DNA of 64,000 nucleotides, taken from positions 39,142,676 through 39,206,675 of the forward strand of contig CM049311.1 of NCBI GenBank assembly GCA_026874595.1, read 5' to 3'. The position numbers and the translations under genes were made by a program. The notes beneath the pieces were generated by a model. It was not told the origin of the DNA. It did not search any database and saw nothing but the letters and a program-made list of their open reading frames with translations. This DNA is from Sipunculus nudus. Its lineage: Eukaryota > Annelida > Sipuncula > Golfingiida > Sipunculidae. Shown here in pieces: positions 13,158 through 25,565 of this stretch (its first letter is position 1; every line of letters starts with the position of its first letter).

Positions 13158-13305
13158 TACAGTGGAACCTCTCTGTATGGACACCTTTACTAAGGGCAGC
13201 CCCAGCTTACAGCCACTCATATGCAGTCCCTTTTTAAGGACACCTCTCTATTGCGGGCAAAATGTCTGGTCCCATCAGTGATCATGATTTGGAGGTTCCA
13301 CTGTA
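13158..13305. mobile_element. MITE with TA-flanked CAGTGGAACCTC terminal inverted repeats
   Basis: TACAGTGGAACCTC at 13158-13171 and its exact inverse GAGGTTCCACTGTA at 13292-13305. The element is 148 bp including the flanking TA dinucleotides. TA targets and short TIRs point to a Tc1/mariner-type non-autonomous element. There is no transposase. Confidence 0.75.
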
Positions 13306-14089
13306 TTCATTTTGTACTCTACCAAAATATTTTGAACTTAGTTCCATACCCTAACTTTAAAAAGAAATAGTAGATGCTCAGAGAAAGAGGTTCTGAAGAC
13401 TTGCGCATCACCAAGTTAATTTGTTAGACCAAGAAGATAGACCACGTGCTTCAGACAGTGGTAGGATCTTTTACCAGGTGAAAGAAATAATCTGATGGTT
13501 GTATAAATTTGAAAATTTTGTAACAGCTGCTAAATGAATGGTTTCAGGTAATAGTACATCCAGTGTCTCTTTCTGTGTTCAACTGATAGACTGCTGGAGT
13601 AGATGTTTATACTGGATAGTTTATGTAATAATGACATGCTGATAATCATGTTTGTAATAAAGTTTAACAAGATATGGAGTATTTATGGAGTTATCATAAA
13701 AGCATAAAGTGTACAGATGTCTCATGGAAATTTCCCTTTTTGTTTTTTAAGAGCAAGCCCTACAGGCCTAATGCGAATCTGTGTAATGTAATAACATCAT
13801 ATAAAATCCTTCTCTGATAATACACTTGACTATTATTTGAAAAAGTACTTGATTATTTTCCCAATACATGAATGTGTCAATTATACATATACAAAGCGAG
13901 TTCTTAAAGTGTTCAGTTGGAGTACCAGTATTAAACATGCACCTGACCCAAGCCTGACATGATGTACAGTTAGCAGACAACTAGATAATTCTCATACAAT
14001 TGACAGGTCTCACTCAGGGATGTTGCCATTCTCGTTTCAGTAAATGCAGTGAGCAGATACACCATAGTGTTTGCAGAAAGAATCAGAGA
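13306..14089. other. Intergenic sequence with a terminus-like palindrome
   Basis: Nothing coding. 'agcaagccctacaggcctaa' (13752-13771) matches the terminus seen at 59269 and, inverted, at 2879. Confidence 0.45.
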
Positions 14090-15900
14090 AAAATTTGATA
14101 TGTACTTAAATTACAGGTGGCACCACCAGTTTGGTGTATAGGAAAGCTATCCAGGGTGTATGAACATGCACATTTTCAGGCCAATGCATAAAGCCACTTC
14201 TGAGAAATGTGCATAGATGCCATTAACAAAATTAATTGTAGGTAGTGCCACCAGTTTGGGGAATGAGAAGAAATCTGAGATATATGGACATACAAAATTT
14301 CAGACCAATAAGTCAAATCACTTCTGAGATGGGTGCATGAATGTAGACTATGCAAAAAATTATATGCCGTTCCAAGAGTTTTATGAACGAGAAAGCCATC
14401 AAAGTTGTATTGACATGCATAATTTCAGACCAATACAACAAACCACTATTGAGCTATGTGAACAGATGCACACAATGCAAAAACAAATATAGGTGGTGCC
14501 ACCAGTCTTGTGTATCAGAAATCTATCTGAGATGTATGGAGATGAGAAGTTAAGCCCAGTAGGTCAAAGTACTCCTGCAATACAGGCATAGATATACACT
14601 ACATACAGTTTGTCAATGGAACCTCCAGGCTGATGAGAAAAATTTCTAACATATATGAACAATCTATCTTACAACATGCAAAAATTTCCGGCCAACATCT
14701 CATACCACTCCTGAGATATATGTTCTTGTATATATGCTACACACAAAATATTGTAGATAGTGCCAGCAGTTTTGTTTCCAAGTAAGCTATCCAGGATGTA
14801 TGCACATGCTAAATTTCTATCTAAAAGCACTCCTGGGAAACTGCATGGATGTACACAAAGCAAAACAAATGGAGGGGGTTCAACCAGTCTTGTTTATGAG
14901 AAAGCTATCTGAGACATGTGGATATGTAAAATTTCAGGCCGATACCTCAAATCATACCTGAAATATGTGCATAGGTGTACACTAGGCAAAACTAATGCAT
15001 GTGGCACTACCAGTCTTGTATACGAGAAAGCTATCAAAGATGTACAGTAATGCAAATATTCAAATAATGACATCACCATACTGATATAAACATGAAAATG
15101 CAATATCTACAGCAGTTCTACATCAGCATTTAAATGATAGCAAAACTCCCTCTTTTAATCTCAGCACTATGTCCAAGCTATTAATGCATTCTCTCAGTGG
15201 GGGAGCCTATCTCAGATGAGCAAGAGAGTTGCCCCCAAGTCAAGCATAGCTAGGTGTGGCAACTCTAGTCACTCACTCCTTGCCCCGTGTCCAAATCTGA
15301 AGTCTGCCAGGGTTATATACAGATCCTTACAAAAATTAAAAACTTGGCCTGTTGCAAAACTAAATAAAACTGGCATCATGCCAAGGCAATTTATTGATAC
15401 ATACAGAAACATGGCCTGTTGCCAAATCTAAAAAAATTGGCAGTCTGCCAAAGCTATATATAAAAGCCTAGATCAGCTGACCAGGCATGGCTAACAATTC
15501 AGGTGTGGCTACTCCAGTGACCCAACTCTTGGTGTGTTGCCAAACCTGAAACAAAATTTATCACTATGCTAAATCTGTTTGTAGATAGTGACTAAATCTT
15601 GGCTTGTTTGCCAGATCTGAAATAGTGCTAGCATCATGACAAAACTTAATATAAACTGATAGAAATTTGGCTACAATGTTTTTTCAAGCTGATAAAGTAT
15701 ATTAATATATTTAGATTATTAAAAGATGCCTGTTGTAAGAAAATTCAGAATTGCATTTATTTTTTTCTTAGATTAATCTTACACAAGTTAAATATGGACA
15801 CCCAATTATTTATATTGCCTGTACAACACTGCTTATATACCTACAGAGCTTCAGATATATTACTTTGAACATCTTTGTAAACCCAGGTTTCTCACAATTC
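14090..15900 (+). repeat. Dispersed family Y, copy 1: internal array plus tail
   Basis: 14100-15060 is an array of about 115-130 bp units carrying 'ggtg(g/c)caccaccag', 'tatc(c/t)(a/g)agatgtat', 'aaatttcaggcc' and 'ctcctgagatatgtgcat'. It is followed by units with 'cttggcctgttgccaaa' and 'ttggcagtctgccaaagcta' (15300-15460), then a tail with 'acccaattatttatattg' and 'atatacctacagagctt' (15800-15850). The same order recurs at 38010-38715 and 60343-61350. Confidence 0.65.
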
Positions 15901-16480
15901 TTTCATGTAAAAAGTTTATCCCCATCATTTTGGTTGATATTAGTCAGAGATTACTTAAAATTGACTATCTTATAGCATGATATAATGTTTATGATTCTGT
16001 GCCATGTCAGATTTGTAAAGCTTCAATCTGCCAACTTGTAAGGTAAACATTTTAAGTTCAAGGTCTCATAATTCAGAAGAAAATCCCTTGAGCAATACTT
16101 TTTGAACAAACATGAACATGGAGAACTTAAAAATAATTCTTGTGCAATATTAAAAAATTAGGCACAGCAGATGTGCTGAAGAAGACCATTGTAGCCCTTT
16201 GTCTGATACTGGCTTACTTGGCCACTTGACCAAGTTCTAATAACTCTTTAAAATTTGATTAAACTATTCTTACACACTTTAGAGACCTCTATCCAAAGGT
16301 CATTATATTGAAATATTAAATAATTTGGTTTGACAGTTTTGTAAGAAAACTTTTTTGGGAGTTAAGTTTAGGTTAAAGTTAAAAAATATGACAAACAATA
16401 AGGTTTTTTTCCATATACATAAGAGAATATGTCCTACTTGTTCAAATAATATTAACAAAGAAAGAAAGAAAATCAGTGAC
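15901..16480. other. Intergenic sequence, nothing recognised
   Basis: AT-rich; no gene supported. Confidence 0.45.
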
Positions 16481-16857
16481 TGGGCTGTGGCGGCCATATT
16501 AGAAAATCTGATAGGTCTGTAATTCTATAGGTCTGGAGCCCTCATATGTACAAATCATCCCTGTGAATTTGGGAAAACTGAAAAATGTTGTTGTTGAGTT
16601 ATCGTGCTTGAAAGAAAACTAGGGATTGGGCTGTGGCCGCCATATTGGAATTCCGACAGATCTGTAATTCAATAGGTCTGGAGCCCTAATATTTACCAAT
16701 CATTCATGTGAATTAGGGAAAGCTGAAGTAAGTTTGTTTTGTAGTTATCGCGTGTGAAAGAAAGTGTCACTGACAAAAGGACAGAAGTATGGAAGGACAG
16801 AAAGACTGACTTACATGGTGATCACTATAGGGCACCACTTGTAAAGAAGGGCCCTAA
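16481..16857 (+). repeat. Two-unit repeat ending in a hairpin
   Basis: Two units of about 130 bp (from about 16481 and 16625) share 'gggctgtgg(c/c)(g/c)gccatatt', 'ataggtctggagccct' and 'gtgaatt(t/a)ggga'. After a GGACAGAA-rich tract the segment ends with a stem AGGGC...GCCCT (16829-16855). Confidence 0.55.
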
Positions 16858-16969
16858 TAATCCTATCTTAACATCCTCTCTTATACTTCCAACAATCATG
16901 CCTCTCTTTTGACTCAGATATTCCCTACAATCCTGCCTATCTTTAGTTAAAGATATTTCCAAGGATATT

Positions 16970-17285
16970 GCCTCAACATCCTCTGACGTATTTTCAACAA
17001 TCCTGCCTCAACATCCTCTGACGTATTTTCAACAATCCTGCCTCAACATCCTCTGAGATATTTTCAACAATCCTGCCTCAACATCATCTGAGGTATTTTC
17101 AACAATCCTGCCTCAACATCATCTGAGGTATTTTCAACAATCCTGCCTCAACATCCTCCGAGATATTTTCAACAATCCTGCCTCAACATCCTCTGAGATA
17201 TTTTCAACAATCATGCCTCAACATCCTCTCAGATATTTTCAACAATCCTGCATCAACATCCTCTCAGATATTTCCAACTATCATG
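16970..17285 (+). repeat. 35-bp minisatellite
   Basis: About nine copies of a 35-bp unit built on 'caacaatcctgcctcaacat' and 'cctctgagatatttt'. Degenerate flanking copies begin at about 16860. Confidence 0.8.
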
Positions 17286-17329
17286 CCTCTCTTTTTGTCT
17301 CAGATATTCCCTACAATCATCTCGCTTTC

Positions 17330-18950
17330 TCCATCAATGATACGGGAAGCAGAACTCAATTCAGTAAAAGGTTGTTTGATATTTTATTAAATATAAATAA
17401 ACAGGCACCTGCAATGGTTTCTTACATACCCATTTAACCTTGCACATACAGTCTGCACCTTACCAATGATCAGTCGTAAAAAGACATGACCATATAAATA
17501 ACAATACACAATCCACAAAAACACTACAGTAAGCATATATATTAATTGTATAATCTTGACAGGCATCGTATAACCCTGTTTAGAACAAATATTTTCAAAT
17601 TAAATCGGTCCATTATTAAAAGTATTTATAGTAAGAGGTAATAGTACATTTCTTTGTCTGATATATATCCATGTATTCAAATTATGACGAGTATACAGCA
17701 AAAATGACAAATATGATGAATATGATTAAATTCATATTCTGTGAATTTTTATGAATATGAGAGTCTTTAAGGCAACAAGAAGTTTACATGCATCCTGGCA
17801 CAACAAAACCAAACTGAAGCACAGTTAATGAGAAATGCAGCTAGCTACTGAATTTACAACTGACAAATTTACAAGTATCAACTGACTTTTACATGCAAAA
17901 ATATGACACATATCAGCTGACTATAATAATGTATGTAAGATTATTAGCTATAACACTTATTAGCCTTAAACACTTAGTATCAAAGTTTTATAATATTATT
18001 CATACATTTGCATTAGAAAAAAGAAGTAGATATTACTGAAACATGACAGTGATAGTGAACAGGGATAGTGATCAGAGCCTTCTTTGGTATGTTACTTGTG
18101 CTGCATACACAGGCGACAGCAACTGGGATGCCAGTGGCCTCATAACTAAACACCCAAAAAAGATTTCTGGTGTCTGAGATGCTTACCCCATGAAATACTG
18201 AAAACAGTGCACTGTTGTGAGTCAAATTTCTCCACACCCTTGAAAGAAATGGCCATGTTTAGTTAGTAACCCATGTAAATAGATGGAACTGGTTCTAAAT
18301 AGGTATATATTACTTTACTCATAGACGAGATCATATGTATATACCTGCAGCATTTATTCACATACATACTTATATACTAACAAAATGACATGTTTATGGA
18401 ACATATTATCATGTAATAAATATTCTGGCACTGTTCAAGAAAACAATATGTGCAATAACAGAAACAGCTAAAGAGAAAGATATGTCATAGTATGTACAGC
18501 ATCACAATAATGAAACCACACAAATATTTAATATCATTTATAGACACAGACTCAGGTCCAGTGTTCATGTAGAACAAAAATATTCTAATATGTTCAACTG
18601 AACAATGTCGTTGTTTATCACATATAAACACATATACCATAATAATAAATAACCAATATGACAAAATATGACATTATATTACTGAGTATATAAAAAATAA
18701 ACTTTTCTGCATTAATTGTGCAAATCAGTAGATCATTTTCACAAGGAACAGATCTTGCTATTAACTGAACACAGTGAACCACTTCAAAGATCAGTGAAAA
18801 GACACTAACATTGGTCCAACCAGTACATGTTAAAACGATCATAAATGGCTAACTTGTATATGCAGTGGAACAAAAAAAAAATAGATTAATTACACATTAG
18901 GATATAATTCAAGTTCAGTCTGAATTACATACTGGATAACTAGACATTTC
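17330..18950. other. Intergenic sequence, nothing recognised
   Basis: AT-rich. No coding ORF, RNA gene or repeat could be supported. Confidence 0.5.
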
Positions 18951-18964
18951 TTGGCACCGCAGGT

Positions 18965-20955
18965 GCCAGAGTATCCCCAGACATAGGCCCCCCCCCCTTT
19001 AAGAATAGGCCCCCATTTTTAGCAGCATATACTGACACTTGGCATATTTATTGTTTCTTCCATCTATCAATCCACAATCTTGTTGAAGATGTTGGTCCTT
19101 TGACCTTGATCTTTTTAAAGATGAGTCCTGTGACCTTGACCTTTGACCTCATGACCCCAAAATCCATTCCGGTCTTGCTTTTCCAATGGGACATATACAA
19201 GTCAAGTTTGAAATCTATACATCAATAAGGCAGGAATTATCATCCAGAAACTAATTTTTGGACAGATGGCTCCTGTGACCTTCACCTTTGACCTTGTGAC
19301 CTCAAAAATGATAGGGTTCTTCCACTCTTGGCAGGTGAACTATATGTGCAAGATGAAAGATCTGAGATGAAATGTTTGGCTGAAAATGCATTTACTTCTT
19401 TTTAAAGATGTGTCCTGTGACCTTGACCTTTGACCTCATGACCCCAAAATCAATTTGGGTCTTGCTTTTCCAATGGGACATATACAAGTCAAGTTTGAAA
19501 TCCATACATCAATAAAAGCAGGAATTATCATCCAGAAACTAATTTTTGGACAGATGGCTCCTGTGACCTTCAACTTTGACCTTGTGACCTCAAAATTGAT
19601 AGGGGTCTTCCACTCTTGGCTGGTGAACTACATGTGCAAGATGAAAGATCGGAGATGAATTGTTTGGCTGAAAATGCATCCACAATCTTTTTAAAGAGGT
19701 TTCCTGTGACCTTGACCTTTGACCTCATGACCCCAAAATCAATTCCGGTCTTGCTTTTCCAATGGGTCAAATACAAGTCAAGTCTGAAATCCAAACACAA
19801 ATAAAAGAAGGAATTATCATCCAGAAACTAATTTTTGGACAGATGGCTCCTGTGACCTTCAACTTTGACCTTGTGACCTCAAAATTGATAGGGGTCTTCC
19901 TCTATAGGCATGTGAACTATATGTGTAAGATGAAAGGTCTGAGATGAAATGTTTGGCTGAAAATGCATCCACAATCTTTTTAAAGATGTGTCCTGTGATC
20001 CTGACCTTTGACCTCATGACCCCAAAATCAATTGGAGACTTGCTTTTTTTAATGGGACATATATAAGTCAAGTTTGAAATCAATACATCAATAAAAGCAG
20101 GAATTATCATCCAGAAACTATTTTTCGGACAGATAGCTCCTGTGGCCTTGACCTTTGACCTTGTGACCCAAAAATTGATATGGATCATCCTCTATTGGCA
20201 AGTGAGCTATATATTCAGACCTAGGATGAAAGTTTGGCTTAAAATGCATCCTCAGTATCTTTTAAGATGCCAGTCCAGTGACCTTGACCTTTGACCTCAT
20301 GACCCTAGAACCTATAGGGTTCCTACTTTAGTGGTGGGCCATACATAAGTCACGTTTGAAATCCATATGGCTATCAACACTGGAGATATCATAAGAGGTG
20401 TGTGATTTTCACCATATATGGCAATATTCAAGGTCAAGGCCACTCTCATAGGAAAGGTCATGACCCCAATTCAATTAAACATCCTCCCATAACCCATACC
20501 TATGTATATGCATAATATAAAAGAAATCTGTCCATTAGTTTTTGACTTATAATGCTCACAGTACTGTAAGGGGCAATTTTGGGGGTATTAAAGGGCACGA
20601 AAACAAGTAAAGAATAACAGGTGGCACCACCAGTTTCTGAAACATGACAACCCTATCCATGATCTTCCATCAACTTGATTTTGGGATAAATTCATGCAAG
20701 ATTTCTTGAGATATTAAAGAATTTGTGTGATTTTCCCCAAAATTGGACCTATTCAAGGTCAAGGACACTCTTCTAGTAAAGGTCATGACCTCATTTTAAA
20801 TAGGCGTCGTCCTCTTACCGATATCTATACATATACCAAGTTTGGTAAAGTTCAGTGAAATATTTTTCGGGTTATCGCGCCAACAAGATTTATATGCGGC
20901 GGCGGGACCGGTATGAAAACATAGTATCCCCCGACTTTGCCTGGGGATACAATAA
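18965..20955 (+). mobile_element. Modular element with GTATCCCC ends and a 288-bp tandem array
   Basis: The left end GTATCCCCAGACATAGG (from 18973) is the inverse of the 3' arm of a right-end hairpin GTATCCCC...GGGGATAC (20924-20950). Inside are five units of about 288 bp led by 'tcctgtgacc' at 19126, 19413, 19702, 19991 and 20273. Each contains 'tgacctttgacctcatgacc'. There is no transposase or Rep/helicase ORF, so it is non-autonomous. Confidence 0.72.
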
Positions 20956-21122
20956 AGATGTATAACATGTATACTGCTTGTTATACAAAACAAAATAAAT
21001 AAGATTCATTAAATAAATATATTAAATTTTCGAAGAATGCTCAATAAATTTAATATTTTAAATTTTATGTCAATAAAAGTATCATATAATATTACACATG
21101 ATATAAACATGAAACATTCTTG

Positions 21123-21151
21123 CCCCCCCCCCCCCCAAAAAAAAAAAAAAA
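21123..21151. repeat. C/A homopolymer block
   Basis: A run of about 14 C directly followed by a run of about 16 A. Possibly the edge of an insertion or simple slippage. Confidence 0.7.
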
Positions 21152-21738
21152 AGTGTCCCCTGGATCATGATGCTCAGCTGACTAGCATGACATTATTCAC
21201 TAACACCCACAACAGGAATTTAATTATCTGGAAACCAAACTGAGATTAATTAAGTTCCAATTTGATCTTGACCAATAACCTTCTGGTAAACTTTGTAAGA
21301 CACTGGATGGAATCACAGCTGAGATACAGTACTAGCTGATACCATTCATGTGATTTTGCATTCTTAAAAAAAAGGAAAATGTGTAAAAATTGTCAGTTTT
21401 TGCCACCATGCTTCAGCAGCTGATGAACCTGTCCATGATCAATGATCAAAGCATTAAGTATCATGGCAATACATGCATTGTAAATTTGATACTGAAATTT
21501 CTGTATCAAATTTCATATTATTCTTTGGCAAACAAACAAGCTCCATAACTTGAGGAATTTGGTTGCAGTGACCTAATTTCAGGTTTCAAAGGAGATTTTC
21601 AGGGACCTCTAGCAAATTTAAAGTCAGAAGTTACTAGGTCCAATCGTTACAATTTGTGACCTGTTAACAGACAACCAGATGACATGACGGCCAATGGACC
21701 AAGCGTCAAGATGATTTAGACAGCTGAGCTAAAAAAAC
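21150..21738 (+). mobile_element. AGCTCAGCTGAC-family copy
   Basis: Begins 'gtgtcccctggatcatgatg' then CTCAGCTGAC, and ends with '(g)acagctgagctaaaaaaa' (about 21720-21738). The body has the 'tgatgaacctgtccatgatc' and 'gtcacaggt/gacctgttaacagac' words of the family. Confidence 0.5.
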
Positions 21739-22690
21739 TCTGAACTGATGTAATTAAATAGTCCATAATCCAGGGCAACAAAGCTAAAAAAACAGTAAAT
21801 TATAGAGCCTCATTACTTCACTTTCATAAAGTTTGATTTGCATTATCGTCAATAGGGAACACCAGAATGAAAAGTACTAGAGGGGCAGAAGGGGTTAAAC
21901 CCTTGTGGCCTCTCATCTGAGATGTGTTTCAAAACCTATAGAACCCTTGCTCTTTTTAATATCAAAGGTACATAAATACTTTAAAGAAGAGAAGATAGTC
22001 CAAGAGTTTTTTTTTCTCTGAAATTTGATATTTTTTTTTAAATGCACTATTTATATATTTATAAAGCTAACCTTTTAATATCAGAGGGAAATCAGACAAA
22101 TATGGCCATTGTCTTAACAGCAAAATAATATTCCCCCCATGTCTGGACTCAATATGATTAATTCTGAAAGATATGATGCAGAGATGATGCGACAACGGTA
22201 TTTATACATAAGCACTTTAATAAATTCACATACATTCTCTCCATCATTACATGAATTAATAGACCTGGCCACTCGAAATAAAGGCATCTTTTTTATTACT
22301 CTTTCTAGACAGGACAACATCGCCCATGGGTTGCAAAGTAAATATGTTTATATTTTACTTATTTAAGTCATGAATCGCCACATCACCTTTGATAAAAGCT
22401 AATTTGTACTGGCAGACAAAATATATTTGCAAGAAATATCACATGAAATTAGGTGGACAGGGATTATAGATAATAAATTAGTATCTACAGAATAACAGAA
22501 GCTTTCATCCCAAAATGCTTAACTGCACTGTATGGGGAACATGACTTTGGAACATGAGATTCTGTGACTATGAATGTGACTCCTATGATTATGATATATG
22601 AGACTATGACTCTACAGTTCTATCATTATAACCATCACATGGCTCTATAATTCTGATTGACATCGCAATATCTCATCCATCCATCTACTG
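21739..22690. other. Intergenic sequence, nothing recognised
   Basis: AT-rich; no gene supported. Confidence 0.5.
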
Positions 22691-24011
22691 TGCACATTAA
22701 ACAAGTGACCAAGGGGTCATGACGCTCAGCAGACTAGGAAGACATTCACAAATGGAATTTTAACATCTGATGCCCAAATTTGTAGGTGGTATCCCCATTC
22801 AACTGAAGCATAGGTTGGAGGATATGGGTAAAAGAGACATAATTTCAGGTTTCCATGATTTTTCAGGGACCTCCCTGGATGTAAAGTTAGAAGATTCTAG
22901 ATGAAATGGTTACGATTTGTGCCCTGTAAACAGACTATCGGATCTTTGAAGGTCGTAAAAATAGAGGCAAATATTTGAAAAAAATCCAGGTGGCACCACC
23001 AGGGTGCATGAACTGATGAAACAGTCCATGATGAAAATGCATGCAAAACAATTATGGTGATCAATGCATCAGTTATTCAGATACTGGAGCTTTTGTAACA
23101 ATTTTTTAATTATGTTGGGTGTAATTCTGAGCACCACAACTAGGAGACCTTATATCAGATTTCAAAAGAGATATTTCCATGACCCCTATGGATGTCAAGT
23201 TAGAAAATTCTAGGTCTAATGGTTATGATTTATGCCCTGTTAACTCTGAGGGAACAATCTCTTTTTAAGGTCTCATAAATAGAGGGAAAAATTTGTAGAA
23301 ATTTGAAAAAAAATCTAGGTGGCACCACCAGTCTTCAGGAACTGATGAAACACTCCATGATAAATACAGATGCAAAGAATCATGGTGATCAATACATTAG
23401 TTGTTCATATACTGGAGCTTTTGTATCAAATTTTTAATTATTGGGGGGGGGCTACTTTTTAGCCCCATAGCTCAAAGGATATGGATAACAGAGACCTAAT
23501 TTCAAGTTTCCAAAGAGATTTTTCATGGGCCTCCCTGGATGTAAAGTAAAACGTTTCTCAGTCCAATGTTGTGATTTGTGCCCTTCTAATAGATGACCAC
23601 ATCTTTGAAGGTCTCAAAAATAGAGCAAATTTGCTTTAAAAAAAAACAGGAGAATTAATGTGGTGCCACCAGTCTGCAGGAACTGATGAAACATTCCTTG
23701 ATCAATAAGCTGTCAAAACATCATGGCCATCAATGCATTACGTGTTTAGATACTGGAGCTTTTGTATCAATATTTTTTATTGTTCTGGAGGGCAATTTTT
23801 GGTCCCATAGCTAAAAGCATATGGGTAACAAAGACTTAATTTCATGTTTTCAAGGAAATTTTTCATGGACCCCCCTGGATGTCAAAGAACAATATTCTAG
23901 GTCAAGGGGTTACAATTTGTGCCTGGTTCACTGATGATCAGACGGATGGACGGATAATGGACAAAGAGTGGTCACTATGGCTCAGATGACTATCAGTCAG
24001 CTGAGCTAAAA
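22690..24011 (+). mobile_element. AGCTCAGCTGAC-family copy with tandem units
   Basis: Left end 'aagtgaccaaggggtcatga' followed by CGCTCAG; right end 'tcagtcagctgagctaaaaa' (about 23993-24011). Between them 'ggtggcaccaccag' or a close variant recurs at 22991, 23320 and about 23660 (period about 330-345 bp). Each unit ends with a 'gtgccctgttaac'-like phrase, and a 'gacggatggacggataatgg' tract (23941-23960) precedes the right hairpin. Confidence 0.65.
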
Positions 24012-25565
24012 ATCAGCCCATACCCTTACATGTGTATTTTATAACATTAAAGTTCTAAAATTTCACAAATATCATCAACAATGAGATCCTGATAATATCC
24101 ATTGATTTTTATATACAAGGATCACACTTCCTGTGAGATTTTCTTTCTTTCAATCATCTTTCACATACAACATTAACAGTGATCAAACTTCTGAAAATCA
24201 CCAATATATACAACTCACAACAGAAAACCAAAAAAAAAATCATCATCATGACAAATTTGGCAAGTCTTGAAGCAGTTAATGCTTATTTGGCAAGTGATCA
24301 TTAAACAATAAATCTACAAATGACAATGATAACTAATGACAATAAATTATAAACAACAATGCATGGCAGCAAACATTCTGAGCACCTCTACCTAAAACAA
24401 GTCTTTATTCCACTAAGCGTTTAAGGTGACTCGTTGGTTTCCTTGAACTCACAAATATGGAAGTAATGACATATAGGTACTAGTATATTAATCACAGTAG
24501 CAAACATTAAGACTAAAACCTCACAGGGTGTATTTGTTTTATCAAAAGCCTACAAACCTGTGTTTTATAATAAAGGTGCAGTGGTACATCAATTGTTTTG
24601 ATAGGCTCAGAAGTGCCATGACACTTGGTATTCAAATATTCAGTTGCACCTACTTTTATTTAAATAACAATGTGATTTACATGAATTTTGCCTCAAGTAT
24701 AATATTCCATACGTTAATATTATGTAAAAAAAGTTACATGGTAACTTAGTAGCAGTGGATTGCTAATTACATAGCTAACCAGAAGATGGCAGCACACGCT
24801 TATAAACTTTGCCAAGATTGAGATGACATGGCAGGTTCATGTTGTATTAGTGTTAGCTTTTAATGTGAAAGGTTAATGACTAGACTAGTACCTACTTTTT
24901 ATTCTGCTGATAGTATTTTTTTCTGTATCAATGGTTCTGCAAAGCTACTTGACTAAAGATGATACTGTTCAAAGTCTTTCAATCTCACAAGTATTTAGTA
25001 GTTCAAATCCCTGTGTTGGGACTTTAAACTGTCAAATGCATACATACACAATACTAGAGAAGAATGTCTTACATTGAAAAAAATGATCTGATGGGAAAGC
25101 AACATTTCTCGTGATATAGAGACACACCTGACAATCAGGGTAAAAATTATTTACAATATAATACCTCCAATGACTGTGAGAGCCACCTAGTGCCAATTCT
25201 TCTCAAAATTTAAGAATTTCTCTCAGCCTAGATGCTAGTATAAAAAAAAGCAGCATGAATGTCATATCTTTAATTTATCCAATACTTGTAGGAGGCTATA
25301 CTTAATGACTTTCATGCATCATTGTCTTACTTGTGCTATTTTAACATGCTTAATTAACATGACAGTAGGTGGCGCACATCATCAATGGTGGTATGACTGT
25401 AAACAAAAATTACATCAATTATAATTTTAGTGTACCCCATGAATAGTTGCCAATGGTAGGTAGATAAGACTGTGAAAAGTGAAAAAATAATACTTTTGAA
25501 AAAATAAATCATCACCCGTAATATAAATAAGGTTTAAGATTATGTTAAGCTTTTTGACCGCTTCC
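24012..25565. other. Intergenic sequence and probable bestrophin 3' UTR
   Basis: AT-rich. The part next to 25566 is expected to hold the bestrophin 3' UTR; its extent cannot be fixed from sequence. Confidence 0.4.
24898..24903 (-). terminator. Candidate polyadenylation signal for the bestrophin gene
   Basis: TTTATT on the + strand (AATAAA on -) lies 660 bp beyond the stop codon. Other TTTATT hexamers occur nearby (about 24656), so this is only a candidate. Confidence 0.2.

Noticed and set aside
19455-20188. Overlapping open frames on both strands with repeated peptides
   Set aside because: They follow the 288-bp array units on both strands. There is no codon bias, and the peptides recur with the DNA period.
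24990-25030. tRNA-like T-arm ('agttcaaatccctgtg')
   Set aside because: No acceptor stem, anticodon arm or A box could be matched around it.
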